Below, in pieces: positions 1 through 10,630 of a stretch of DNA of 23,844 nucleotides (position 1 is the stretch's first letter; each line of letters opens with the position of its first letter). The notes under the pieces are model-generated. The model was given only the letters and a program-made list of their open reading frames with translations. It did not search any database and had not been told where the DNA came from. Position numbers and translations under genes: made by a program. The stretch comes from Chara braunii (taxonomy: Eukaryota > Streptophyta > Charophyceae > Charales > Characeae), in the NCBI GenBank assembly GCA_003427395.1, contig BFEA01000078.1:658355-682198 (forward strand). The letters run 5' to 3'.

Positions 1-700
1 TACCCACCGTGCCACTCCAAGCACCTGCCCACCGAGCCACTCCAAGCACCTGTACCGACCAAGCCACTCCAAGCACCTATATCGACCAAGCCACTCCAAG
101 CACATGTACTGACCAAGTCATTCTAAGCACGTACTGACGAAGTCACTCCACGCATCTATGGACCAAGCCACTCCAAGCACCTCCCCAACGAGCCATTCCA
201 AGTTCTTCCCACCGAGCCACTCCAAGCACTTACTGACCGAGCCACTCCAAGCACCTACCCGTCGAGCCACTCCAAACACCTACCGACTGAGCCACTCTAA
301 GCACCTATAGATCGAGCCACTCCAAGCACGTAGCGACCGAGCCACTCCAAGCACCTTAAGCCACTCCAAACACTGATCGACCGAGCCACTCCGAACCCCT
401 ACCGAACAACCCCCTCCAAGCACCTGCCCGCTAAGCCACTCCAAGCACCTACCTACCAAGCCACTCCAAGCTCCTATACCGACCGAGACACTCCAAGCAC
501 CTACCAACCGAACTATTCCAAGCACGTATCCATCGAGCACCTTCAAGCACCTACTGTCCGAGGACACCAGACACCAATAACGACCGAGGAACGCCAAGCA
601 CCTATACCGACCGAGCTACTCCAAGCACCTACTGACTGAGCCACTCCAAGCACCTACCGGCCGAGCCACTTTAAGCACCTACCGACCGAGCCGACATCTG
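1..700. repeat. Degenerate ~25-bp minisatellite
   Basis: About 28 head-to-tail units are built on the core CCACTCCAAGCACCT, separated by variable linkers such as ACCGACCGAG, ACTGACCGAG and ATCGACCAAG. Unit length drifts between about 22 and 28 bp, so the array is old and diverged. It runs off the left edge of the window and ends near 690, at GACCGAGCCGACATCTGAG. The opposite strand is open for about 100 codons only because the unit lacks stops in one frame (repeated RCLEWL); I do not regard that as a gene. Confidence 0.93.
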
Positions 701-1391
701 AGTTTGGCAGAGACCGGAATCCTTTAAATGCGATAATTGCATGTGGCGAAGGGCACCCGAATTTTTCTTGCATCGACTCTGGCACTACTATTTGCGCCGA
801 CAGGAAACGGAGACATCCTTCCCCTTTTTGCTTTTTATACTTGTATAGCTGGACGTTGAAGTCCGTAGCAGCTGTCAAAGTCAAACCCCTTTACCTTTTT
901 TAAGGCCTCCGTAGATGGAACTCAACTGCTACAAAGGGCCTTCGCCCACCCACCCGTTACTCCCTCAGGTTGCTGGAGAGGGTAGGTCCCGTAACCGTCT
1001 TGGTGGTTGTGTAGCGTCGAGAAGTAAGACCCTCAAGGCGCTTGTCAGCCGACACTTGAGTGTCGAATCAGACCCTCGGCGATGCCGAGGGCCACGCAAG
1101 TATGGAGAGCATATAACATGTCATCGCTTCGACTGCTTGCGAACTCATGCATGGGAAGTCGTTATGAGGAAGCCTGTGTCCGGCCCCTATTTGTAGATGT
1201 TTACCTTGCACTGCCTGTAAGTGGTTGGTGAGATTTGGTTATGGGTCCAACATCCCACGGGCCAGGCGTGAATCTTTGTTGTTTATTTATCGACCCATTT
1301 ATTTCGTTGTTGCTTGACGTACTTCTAGGAGGATGTGTCCTATCATGAGTTAGACGTGCACAAGGAGCGGTCCGACTGTCGCGGAATCCAA
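701..1391. other. Unassigned spacer with two adjacent perfect hairpins
   Basis: No coding frame here looks convincing. The only structure I see is a pair of neighbouring inverted repeats: CGACACT (1050-1056) with AGTGTCG (1059-1065), and CCCTCGGC (1073-1080) with GCCGAGGG (1084-1091) around a GAT loop. No tRNA or rRNA signature surrounds them. Confidence 0.5.
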
Positions 1392-2116
1392 AAGTCCGCC
1401 AGGACCCGAATTTGGGAGAAATCGAATCGACAGAGAGCCGGTCATGAATCGGTCGCTGTGAACTGACTGTCAGCCAATCGTGATCAGGAATGCAAGGCTA
1501 TGAGAGGTACGAGGCTAGAGAAAACATGGCTTAATGACCCTCAGGCGACCCTTACAAACCCCTACTAACCGCACATCGATCAGGAGGCTGTGTGTTGGGA
1601 CTCCAAGCTTTTGTAGCCCGCACGGCTTCGACACTGAAGCGCCTTCGCAAGCGGACGACAATAACGACTGCCACCGACAACAACCCCCATATACCCCAGT
1701 CATGGCAACACACACGGCGAGCTTGACTGCGCACCCATAGCTCGCCGACAACAAAAACATACGCGATAGACCAGGCCGTGGAAGGAGACGCTTAGCATCA
1801 CCCGGAACTCGAAAGTTCGCCGTGATCCGAACTTGGCAGTTTCTTATGGCGCCAAGAATGTTTCCACGCTCTCTCGCAGTCAAAAGAAAGGCTAGTCGCG
1901 GGTTTCAGAGTCACCCCGACCCCAATCGACCCCTGTTAACACCGCTGTTGGCCCCAATCGACCCCTGTTAACATCGATTCTCCCTATCGACAAAACGAGC
2001 CCGTGCGGTGTCAGAGTCACCCCGACAAACCCCGATCCGTGTAATTGACAAGGCGATCTCTGAAGTTGGCGGTTGCAGGAGTGGCGAGGTACCGGTTTAG
2101 GAAGTTGGCGATCGCA
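1392..2116 (+). repeat. Diverged leading part of the 745-bp satellite region
   Basis: Two copies of the 22-bp palindromic motif (1392-1413 and 1813-1834) start segments that share words with the full units downstream, for example CGACCCCTGTTAACA, which occurs twice near 1926-1940 and 1958-1972. The spacing is irregular and full units cannot be aligned by eye, so this is probably older or rearranged material of the same family. Open frames on both strands here overlap one another and have no coding character. Confidence 0.6.
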
Positions 2117-4682
2117 AAGTCCGCCAGGATCCGAACTTGGCGGTTGCATGAGTGGCGAGAAAGCGGTTTCTGCGTGGCACGTCGAAGATTTGGAGGGTCA
2201 ACGGGTGCATACAAGGAACGGTATGTGCGGGCGTATCGAATAAAGGCTCTGCCGCACTCGAATGTCCGTTGGACGAGATCACGCACAGAAGAAAGGGCGG
2301 TGGTGGATGCAGTACTTCATAAATTGGCGTTGCAGGACGCCCAATTCACCCATGTTAACACCGATTTTCCCCATCTTGAAAGCGAGCTCGTTTGGTGTTT
2401 CAGTCACACCTACGATTTGAACAGCTCGTGGAACTCGCACATCTCCGCGGCGTGGATAAGAAAAACGTAGCCGTGGCTGATTGACCCCCCATGCAACCCC
2501 TACAAACCCTGAGTGGCCAAAGCGACCCCCAATTCGCGCGCTGGCGACGTCGATGTCTGACAACCCGAACCGAAAAGCACGCCTGAATACGAGCGTGTCA
2601 GCGACAAGTCTCCACGCATCGCGACGGTTAAACCCCCTGGAGGGCAACGCAGATCGACGGTAGACCGAGAGTGGACCCGGCCTCTGCCACCGACGGCGAA
2701 CCCCCTTAAACCCCTATAAGGGCAACTCACAAGGCGTGTAATTTTGAGCACCCACAGTACTCTCGCGAGCACTTCTGCATACGAAAAGGTCTCTGACAAT
2801 GTAAATACATGCGAGAGCCCTGGTCATTAAATAGTGTGCTTTGATATAGGCGGAACCTCAAAGTCTGCCAGGATCCGAACTTGGCGGCTGCAGGAGTGGC
2901 GAGGAACCGTTTTGGAGGTTGAATAGTGCGCTAAGATTAAGGCGGAACCTCAAAGTCCGCCAGGATCCGAACTTGGCGGTCGTATGAGTGGCGAGGAACC
3001 TTTGTTTCCGCGGCCCGTCAGAGAATGGAAGGGAGGGTCATAGGGTGCGCATAAGGAACGGTATGCGAGGGTGTATCGAATAAAGGCTCCACCGCTCTCG
3101 AGTGTCTGTGGAACGAGAGCACGCACGAAAGAAAGGGCAGTGGTGGATGCAACACTTAACAGTGTGGCGCTGAAGGACCCCACAAATAATCCCTGTTAAC
3201 ACCGATTCTCCTCATCGTCAAACCAAGGTCGTGCGGTGTTTCACTCACAGCTACTAGTAGTACAACTCATGAAACTCGAACATCTCCGTGGCGGGGACAA
3301 GAATAAATTGTAGCCTTTGCTGAAAGACCCCTCTGCAACCCCTACAAGCCCCTGTGCGTGCAGTCGAGACGGCGACCCCCAATTCGAGTGCTGGAAACGT
3401 CGACGTGTGACCGCGCGAAACGGAAAGCACGCCGAAACAGGAGCATGTCAGTGACAACACTCCATGCATTGCGACGGTTAAACCCCTTGGAGGGCAACGA
3501 AGATCGACGCAAGACCGAGAACGGAACAGGCCTCTGTCACTGGCGACGACCCCCATAAACCCCTATAAGCGCTTTTCGCAAGCGCGCAACACTCTCGCGA
3601 GCACTCCTGCACACCAAAAGGTTTCTGACAATCTTATCATATTTGGCATGCCAGGCCGTTGAAAAGTGTGGTTAGATTTAGGCGGGACCTCAAAGCCCGC
3701 CATCATCCGAACTTGGCAGTTGCAGGTGTGGTGGGGAACCATTTTCTGCGCCGCACGTCGGATCGTGGAGGGGAGGGTCAGCGGGTGCACACAAGGAACG
3801 GTGTATGTGGGCGTATCGAATAGAGGCTCTGCCATCCTCGAGTGTCCGTGCAACGAGAGCACGGACAAAAGAAAGGGCCGTCTTTGATGCAGCACTTTAC
3901 GAATCGGCGCAGCAGGATCCCCAATTGACCCGTGTTAACACCGACTCTCCCCAGCGCCACACAAGCATGTCGTACAATGTTTCACTCACAGCTACCTGTA
4001 CAACAGCTCGCGGAACTCGCACCTCTCAGCGGTGTGGACACGGAAAATGCAGCCGTGGGCGAAAGGCCCCCATGCAACCCCTTCAAACCCCGGCTCGTGA
4101 AGTCGCGAAGGCGACACCCATTTTGCGCACTAGAAACATCGACATGTGACAGCGCGAATTGAAAAGCACGCCGAAACACGAGCATGTAAGCGGGCGCACA
4201 CAAGCGTGGACGGTAGAAACAGAACGGACATGGCCTCTGCAACCGACGACAACCCCCATAAACCCCTATAAGGGCAATTCGCAAGGCGGTTAATTTTGAG
4301 TTCCCACATAAACCCCTATAAGGGCAATTCGCAAGGCCTCTGCTCGCGAGCGCTTCTGCATACCGAAAGGTCTCTGACAATGCAAACCATCGCGGCAGGC
4401 CAGGCCGTTGAATAGTGTGGTCTGATTCATCCGGAAACTAAAAGTCCGCCGGGATCCGAACTTGGCGTTGGCAGGAGTGGCGAGGAACTGGTCTCTGCGC
4501 TGCACGTCGCAGATTGGGAGGGAGGTCAGCGGCCGCCCACAAGCTGTTGCCTAACCCCCTTTAAACCCTCATAAGGCAATTCTCAAGGCTGGCACTTTTG
4601 CGCACCCAACGGTATCCGGCAACCAAACACATGCGAAAGCGTGGGGCGTTGGTAAGGGCGGTAAAATAAATGGCGAACGTCG
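2117..4682 (+). repeat. Tandem ~745-bp satellite-like units
   Basis: Three long units begin at the same 22-bp motif: 2117-2860, 2953-3692 and 3693-4441 (744, 740 and 749 bp). A truncated unit follows at 4442-4682, and a 92-bp extra start segment lies at 2861-2952. All three full units share landmarks in the same order: GGAACGGTATG, GCGTATCGAAT, GAAAGAAAGGGC, TGTTAACACCGA, TTCACTCACAGCTA, AAAGCACGCC, GCGACGGTTAAACCCC (units 1 and 2), AAACCCCTATAAG and CTCTCGCGAGCACT or similar. Divergence looks like roughly 20-25%. A 50-bp internal duplication (AACCCCTATAAGGGCAATTC at 4261 and 4311) sits in unit 3. Open frames inside are not conserved between units. Confidence 0.85.
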
Positions 4683-5258
4683 AAGTCCGCTCGAATCCGA
4701 ACTTGACAAAAAAGACAGTGTTTTGTTTTTGCTGTGGGCGCTGCTATATCTGTGTATTTATGCGGCGACACCATGCCAAGGCCCATCGGTTGGGACCCAG
4801 AAAAATGCAATGTAGCCAATACCCCCATAAGACCCCTACAAAACGTCGGAACAACGCACATTGGCAGGAAGCGTGTGATTTCAGCGATGCGGTCAGAACA
4901 GCGCACGTCGGAAGGAACACGAAAAGAATCACCTAAGCAGCTCAAGGCGTGGCAAGCGCCAAACCGCAAGTCCGCCGGGATCCGAACTTCGTGTTGTCGC
5001 CCTCGAGGCGTTGGCGGACGCCGTTGCAACAGGAAGCGCGAAACCAATAACTGCCAGCCAAAAAACGACAGTGGTGGGTAGGAATACCATGCGGAAAGGG
5101 AAGTTCGGATACGGGCGAACTACAACAATCAAGCGGTGTGTTCTCACGGGCGTTGTTCGTTATTCAACGAGGCCATCGCCATGAAACACGCGGTGCACAC
5201 GGCGAAGAAACACCGTCAACACTTCAGCAAGCGGTGGCATCGTTCTCCATCTTGCGCA
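4683..5258. repeat. Palindrome-motif cluster at the right end of the satellite region
   Basis: The 22-bp motif occurs at 4683-4704 and 4968-4989 in forward orientation and at 5101-5122 in reverse orientation, the first orientation change from the left. The sequence between them is unlike the 745-bp unit except for a short AATACCCCCATAAGACCCCTACAA-like stretch near 4817-4841. No gene is supported. Confidence 0.6.
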
Positions 5259-5307
5259 CGCATCGTGTTCATTGTTTGCTCGGGAGCTCACAGTCCTCGC
5301 GTTGATT

Positions 5308-5580
5308 GTACGCAATGCTCCATGGCATCGCTCACGACCAGCACCAGGAGCGAGCGCTGATCATCCCCCGGCTCTCGGATGGATGATGTGCACGTCGTGT
5401 GTGCGCACATACGTGGCGTTGGGCGTGCGCAATGCGGTGGCGCATCGCGCACGACAAACGCCAAGAGCGCGCGCTGATCGTCCACGTGCTTTCGGGTGCA
5501 GACGACACCAGCTCCCCCGGGATTGGTGCCGTAGAGCGCGCGCTGATCATCCGCGTGCTTTCATGGTGAGCGGCACGTGG
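5308..5580 (+). repeat. Direct repeats with ~117-bp and ~66-bp spacing
   Basis: A segment from 5308 (GTACGCAATGCTCC...) recurs at 5425 (GTGCGCAATGCGGT...), both running into GAGCGNGCGCTGATC. A third copy of the tail (GAGCGCGCGCTGATCATCC) lies near 5532, followed by CGTGCTTTC as in the second copy. Open frames on both strands arise from this GC-rich repeat and are not supported as genes. Confidence 0.7.
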
Positions 5581-5889
5581 ATGATCGGCATCCTCCGCTC
5601 GAAGGCCAAAGCGCGTTTTTTGAAACAGACCATGGTCGCGTGCAGCCCACGTGGCACCCGCTTATCTTCCACCGCACCCGTCGCGACAACTGTCTCTCGT
5701 GCTCTCTCAGTTCGCCATGCTACCCAGCCTTGGATCTCGTTGATGATACAAAAAAAGGTGTGAAACATTGAGTATTTTTCAAATTGTTAGCCAAGTTGGA
5801 GAGGGTTGTTGATTATTCCTATTATTGCCGAACTGAACATCGTGTGGATGCGGAAGAAAAGGAACATGGAGGAGTCACAAGTCGTCTGG
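5581..5889. other. Unassigned spacer
   Basis: I see no gene, RNA or clear repeat here. The stretch passes from GC-rich repeat sequence into purine-rich sequence that leads into the next array. Confidence 0.5.
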
Positions 5890-6215
5890 TAGATCGAGAG
5901 GAACGGACGATTGAGAAGGAAACAAAGAAACCATGTGCCCCATTGCCAACCCCGGCGATCAACATGTGGTTGATCGCGAGGAATGAACGAGTGAGAAGAA
6001 AAAAAAAGAAAGAAACCATGTGCCCCAATGCCAACCTCAACCCTAGCAGGAATGATGTGGACGATGGCGACGAAAAAAAAGGCTGAGAAGAATAATAAAC
6101 ACAAACATCGTGTACCCCAGTTTCATCGATAGCCGTTCCCAGCACATGCGACACGCATCGCGCCGCGGCGGCTGTCATGCGCCGACAGCAATGTGCCCCA
6201 ATGCCAGCCCCGACA
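5890..6215 (+). repeat. ~80-bp purine-rich direct repeat
   Basis: Two copies, about 5892-5956 and 5972-6034, share GATCG(A/C)GAGGAA, a GAGAAG-A-rich stretch and CCATGTGCCCCA. A third partial copy of the terminal word (ATGTGCCCCAATGCCAGCCCC) lies near 6190. The A-rich runs expand and contract between copies. Confidence 0.75.
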
Positions 6216-6239
6216 GTTGTCGTCAACGGCCTAAACGTG

Positions 6240-6600
6240 GGCAGGCAGAACACCGTTGTACCTTGAAGAGATGGCGCAACTCTTTGACGAGGGCGAAGCG
6301 CAGACGATGACGACCACGTGTCCACGGGGAACGCAAAGACGGGGTGTCGAAACTCCGATAACTAGAGTGCACGAGCAGTCGGAAGGACGGCAATGACGCG
6401 ACGGCGAGAGGAGACAGATGCTGTACCATGAAGGACGGGAGCAGCTTGTTGGCGAGGGCAAAGCGCAGGCAATGGCGGACACGCGCTGATTCAGAACGCA
6501 AGGACAGGGTGTCCTGTCTCCGGAAGCTGGACATCGACTGGGATGATGAGCGGACGGGAGGACGGGACTGAGGTGGACATCGACAGGGATGAAGAGCGGA
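6240..6600 (+). repeat. ~165-bp direct repeat
   Basis: The word GACGAGGGCGAAGCG at 6286 recurs as GGCGAGGGCAAAGCG at 6451, with related sequence on both sides (GAACGCAAAGACGGGGTGTC against GAACGCAAGGACAGGGTGTC). A third weaker partial follows near 6560. A 310-codon open frame on the minus strand (6223-7155) runs through this and the next two repeats. Its protein is internally repetitive and Ser/Arg-rich, so I treat it as a by-product of the array. Confidence 0.7.
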
Positions 6601-6828
6601 AACCCAGAAGCCCACGCTCGGAAACACGTGGCGCGACTGCGAGGCAGCGAAGGCGATGGCCGATGTCGCGGAGGTCACGTCTTGTTCGAATGCGCTCGTG
6701 GGCGGGAGATGCGAATGGGCTGCACCAAACCCGAGGTAGCTGTTCACTGGCATCCAAATCCGTCCTCCAACTGCCGTGGGACCGCACGGAAAGACCAGCC
6801 CGCCGTGATTTTGGACGACAAATGTCGA

Positions 6829-6852
6829 CCGTCCGATCTGCAAATCGGACGG
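6829..6852. repeat. Perfect hairpin, 9-bp arms
   Basis: CCGTCCGAT (6829-6837) and ATCGGACGG (6844-6852) are perfect inverted repeats around a 6-nt loop, CTGCAA. No U-tract follows and no neighbouring gene gives it a role. Confidence 0.85.
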
Positions 6853-6973
6853 CCAGACGGCGACTTCGCTGTTTAGGCTGGCTCCATTGCCACAGCCACC
6901 GACCCCCAAAAAATAACGCCCCCCTCCCCCCCCCCGTCCTCTCGCACGGCCTGAAACTGCCCCTCCGACAATT

Positions 6974-7050
6974 CCATGACGTCCGCACAGGGCCCTTTTT
7001 TTCATGACGTCTGCAAAGGGCCCTTTTTTCATGACGTTCGCACCGGCCCC
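6974..7050 (+). repeat. Three ~27-bp tandem units carrying TGACGT
   Basis: Three consecutive units read CATGACGTYYGCANNGG(G)CCC followed by a T-run in the first two. Each contains TGACGT, the core recognised by plant bZIP/TGA factors, and the first contains the full TGACGTC palindrome. A regulatory role is only possible, because no convincing gene starts next to it. A G/C homopolymer run lies just upstream near 6920-6935. Confidence 0.8.
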
Positions 7051-7883
7051 CCCTCGCGTGGATTTCGACGTTGCGCCACCGCACAATGCGCGAATCCGAC
7101 TGTCGTTCGACGACTCACAGACCGTTTGCTCGCAAGGTGGAGAAGTATTATGCATGGGGGCCTAAAATCCTCGCGCGTACAAATTCGAGCGGCGCCCGTG
7201 CGAATCAGGCCGTATTCTGAGTTTTCGCTGGGGAGATGTTGCCGGACGGACGTCTCACACAGGCATTGCCGTCAACACCAGCGCCCCTCACAGGCGGAGC
7301 ACCATAGCTTGCAAGCAGCACACGGCAAACCTCCGTCGCACCAACGCACGTCATCCTCCTTCACCTTCCGCGTTGCGTTCCACGTCACTTTCCGCGTCGC
7401 ACCGCACTCGTTGCCGACCTTTCACGTGTCTGTCCACGCCATATTCCTTGCGGATCGCTTTATCGTCCACCTATCACGTCGACCTGCTCACGTGGTCATC
7501 CGCCTGTGCGCGTCGACCTGCTTGCGTATTCTTCCATTGACGACGGGTTCATCCGGTGAGTTGGCACGTGTCTGTTTCGATTCGATCGCTCTTCACTCCG
7601 TGTGTCTGTGTGTGCGGATGTGTTTATATAGACTGAACGAGTGTATGCATGTGCATGTGCGCATCTCCATGCGGAAGGTTTTTGTTCGTGGATGCATAGC
7701 ATGGCATGTATGCAATGCGAGTGTGTCCTACAGGTGCGACCTGCTCCCCACCACCTGTCTTGTGAACGAGTGTGTGCATTTGCAATGCGCACGTCTCCAA
7801 CGGAGTGCCCGTATGCACATGTGCTCAAGTGCGCGAGTGTATCGTCCTTGCATAGATTCCTCTTGCGCATCCGATCGCGCAGG
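7051..7883. other. Unassigned, no convincing gene
   Basis: A long plus-strand frame (6976-7887) is open through this stretch, but its protein is a Cys/His/Arg-rich string without recognisable domains. It starts inside the 27-bp array and is made partly of simple repeats (GTGTGTCTGTGTGTG and GTGCATGTGCGCATC-like words near 7601-7665). I see no other structure. Confidence 0.5.
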
Positions 7884-7995
7884 CTGAAGATTCACTCCGA
7901 TCTTTCTGAAGATTCACTCCGATCTTTCTGAAGATTCATTCCAATCTGGGTGATGACTAATTTCGATCTGGCTGATGATTCATTTCGCTGATCGA
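7884..7995 (+). repeat. ~24-bp tandem array
   Basis: About five units built on TGAAGATTCACTCCGATCTT occur in succession. The first three are nearly identical and the later ones drift to TGATGACTAATTTCGATCTGG and TGATGATTCATTTCG. Confidence 0.9.
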
Positions 7996-8099
7996 TTGCC
8001 TACGCGGTTGATCGCTTCCTAAAGTTGACAGAAATCCATGGACGACACACTCACGCACTTGGAAATATGGTGGTTTGAACGAGATCGGATGGATGCTGG

Positions 8100-9065
8100 G
8101 CTAAATGGTTTGGGTTGAATGAAGGGAAGACGGAAACGAGTAAGGAGAAGGGAGCGCTTATGTATTTGTTTTTTCGCACTCGAACGTTCAGTCAATGAAT
8201 GTCTACTTCGTCCCCAATCCCTGTTCAAACAATCTCAGGCGGATCGTTCAATCAATCAATGTCTCGTCCTATTGCTGTTAACTTCATCTCAGGCGACACA
8301 TTCCCATCTCCCCAAGCGCGACAATGCAAGTCTTTGTTTGTGTGCAGGATGAGCGAAATCGGAACGAATCCGATCGACACGATGATCAAAATCTAATGAA
8401 TCCACGCGTGGAACATGATTGCTTTGGTTTATTGAGAGATTCCCATCGACACGATGAGCGAAATCGAATGAACCTACGCCCAGATCGTTAAATCCAAGCG
8501 TGGAGTGTGATTGTGAGATTTTCATTGATTGAATGGATAACGAAAACGAAAACGAAACTGTAACTCATTTTTTCTTTTTCCACTCTAATCAGAGTTGTTC
8601 ATCCAATCAATGAATGTTCGATCCGATTGCTGGCTCGTTCAATCAATCAATCGGTTGGCTGAGAACGCGCCTCGATTTTGCTTATCCTGCCATTTTGACG
8701 CTCTAAGAGAAGGGAAGGACTTGCCTGCGATGAAATGAACAGCAGTCAACCGATTGCTGGTGATTGCAGCGCAGGCAAGTCATTCCAATCTCCTGAAACT
8801 AGGCAATGTCAGTCTGTGTTTGTGTGCAGGTTGAGCAAAATCGGAACGAGTTCTCAGCCAGCACATGACAATATATTGGGAAGACGGCACGTCCATCGAC
8901 ACGATGAGCGAAATCGAAAGAATGGACTGCTGGTACATGGTTGATTTGATTGAGTGAATGATTTCCATCGATACGATTTGATTGACCAGAAGACGAAACC
9001 AACAATGAAGAACGGAGCGACACTGTCTTCTTCTTTTATTTTCTGATCGTTCCATCAACGGATGT
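8100..9065 (+). repeat. ~450-480-bp tandem duplication
   Basis: A segment at 8271-8370 (ATTGCTG... GTTTGTGTGCAGG... GAGCGAAATCGGAACGA) recurs at 8753-8852, an offset of 482. The following block, CCATCGACACGATGAGCG, recurs at about 8443 and 8893, an offset of 450. A third landmark, a T-rich run followed by CAATCAATGAATGT-like sequence, occurs near 8165, 8570 and (degenerate) 9030. Two full and one partial unit are therefore present. No open frame is conserved between units. Confidence 0.8.
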
Positions 9066-9213
9066 CCAATCCGCCCCCCACTCCCGCTACACATCCACCC
9101 TGCAGTGGATCAATCGTCTGAAACTGAATGGTGTACAATCGGAACGATTGTTTGGTGGCCGACAAGGGTTCGATCTGATCGCTGGTTGAACGAAGATCTT
9201 GCAGCGGTCGACA

Positions 9214-9304
9214 GATCCTCGTCCACCATCGAACCTTTGTCGGCCATCGAACCTCGTCGGCCATCGAACCTCGTCAGCCATCTAACCTCGTCGGCCATCG
9301 AACC
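9214..9304 (+). repeat. 17-bp tandem array
   Basis: Five units of GAACCTCGTCGGCCATC follow one another at exact 17-bp spacing (9214, 9231, 9248, 9265, 9282), with one or a few substitutions in some. The opposite strand reads as short Asp/Arg/Trp-rich frames that are by-products of the array. Confidence 0.95.
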
Positions 9305-9341
9305 CTGATATGGATTTGATAAAAAGAAACACCACCCGACG

Positions 9342-10219
9342 AAGTCCGGATCCCGGCGAATGTCCCATTCCCATTCGCCCTCTCATGAGCCACTCGATTC
9401 GCACAGCAACGCAAGCCTGTCCGGCACCGCATGTGCATCAAAGGACCGAAGGCGGTATGGAAAATACTCGAAGTTCGCCGGTATCCGAACTTCTTCTGAC
9501 GATTGATAGCTAGACATGAGACTTTTGGAGCGTGAAAAGGCCGACGACCGTTTGGAAACGTGTCAAGTTCGGGTGCGGGCGAACTTGTGCTGTTGTCTTA
9601 ATATGCTGGAATGCGAAGTCCGCCGAAATCCGGACTTTAAGACATTGAGGGACCGAGAGCTCGACAGACCTTGTCTGGCTCTCTCACGCGCTCTCACGAA
9701 GTTATGGAGGAGCCCTGTCTGTGGCTCGCCTGGATGCCCTTGGATTTGAACAATAACCAAGTCCGCCCGTATCCGAACTTCGAGGGGCTCCGAAATTAAG
9801 TCATCGACCACGCTTGCCCGGATCGGAGCTTCGGACGTCGGCCGCGTAGAATACCGTGAAACCGCCTTCTAGTCGGGCCACCTTTGAGACTGTGGTCGTC
9901 CTTGTGTGCCATGATTCGAGAAAGCAAGTAGGGATGGATATTGGCGCAAACGTCAGGTGCGGATCCAGGCGAACTTCGTATTTCCGTATGATGCAGGTTC
10001 TTGCTTTGGTGTTTCCGACGGCCCGTTAATAGCATCAAGGACACAAGTTCCGATGCCGGCGGACTACCAATTATCGACCTTTTTCCAACGAGACTTCCGT
10101 TTCCCTCCTGGGCAGTGGAATTAAGCAATCGCTTCGCGTTGCTACGAACGTGTTGTGGCGGTGACCTCTCTATCTCCCAGTCTCTCGCACCTTCTCAAAG
10201 TTCGGATCCCGCCGAACTT
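9342..10219. repeat. Cluster of nine copies of the 22-bp palindromic motif
   Basis: Copies lie at 9342-9363 (reverse), 9471-9492 (forward), 9565-9586 (reverse), 9616-9637 (forward), 9759-9780 (forward), about 9809-9831 (forward, left end lost), 9955-9976 (reverse), 10045-10066 (reverse) and 10198-10219 (reverse). Spacing is irregular, from 51 to 196 bp. Sequence between copies shows no clear repeat. There is no convincing gene from 9310 to 10630, and short frames are open in several phases. Confidence 0.85.
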
Positions 10220-10630
10220 CGCTTTCCTACGAACATTTCGGTTTGACCGTTCTTCACATTGCGACTGTGCATTTTCGACCCGCATCTGTCGATGTTTTTT
10301 TGAATTGACTCCGAATAATTTCAATGCACAGACTTCAACTTTTCGTAGCTTCATCTGTGGGGTGTTTACGAATCAGGATGTTAAACGTGTTGTAGACAGG
10401 TGTTGTAGACAGATGTCGCCAACATCACATTTCCGCCTGTCATCCGCCCTGTCATTGGGTCCCCTGTCATTGGGCCGCATTCCCCTGTGCATGTGAAGTA
10501 CTTGAAAGCGTGTGGAACCTCATGAATATACAGTTCGTGACCTTCCGACTACGTGTAGGCGTGGCAAAAGGGAGTGGCAATTTGCCGACTTCGTTTACGA
10601 CTGTGTGCGTGGCCGTGTGTTTCGTTTGAT

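Noticed and set aside
280-597. Minus-strand open frame of about 105 codons
   Set aside because: It is generated by the 25-bp minisatellite (repeated RCLEWL) and has no domain.
2045-2470. Plus-strand frame of 141 codons in satellite unit 1, plus similar frames in units 2 and 3
   Set aside because: The frame is not kept open at equivalent positions in the other units, and overlapping frames exist on both strands.
2700-4330. Telomere-like AAACCCCTATAAG words
   Set aside because: They occur once or twice per 745-bp unit and are not in tandem, so they are part of the satellite rather than a telomeric tract.
6223-7155. Minus-strand frame of 310 codons
   Set aside because: It runs through three different tandem repeats, is Ser/Arg/Gly-rich and shows no recognisable domain.
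6976-7887. Plus-strand frame of 303 codons
   Set aside because: It begins inside a 27-bp array, and its Cys/His/Arg-rich composition and GTGTG runs suggest chance openness.
1392-10219. CRISPR-like reading of the repeated 22-bp palindrome
   Set aside because: Spacing is irregular (51 bp to kilobases), orientation varies, no cas genes occur, and the genome is eukaryotic.
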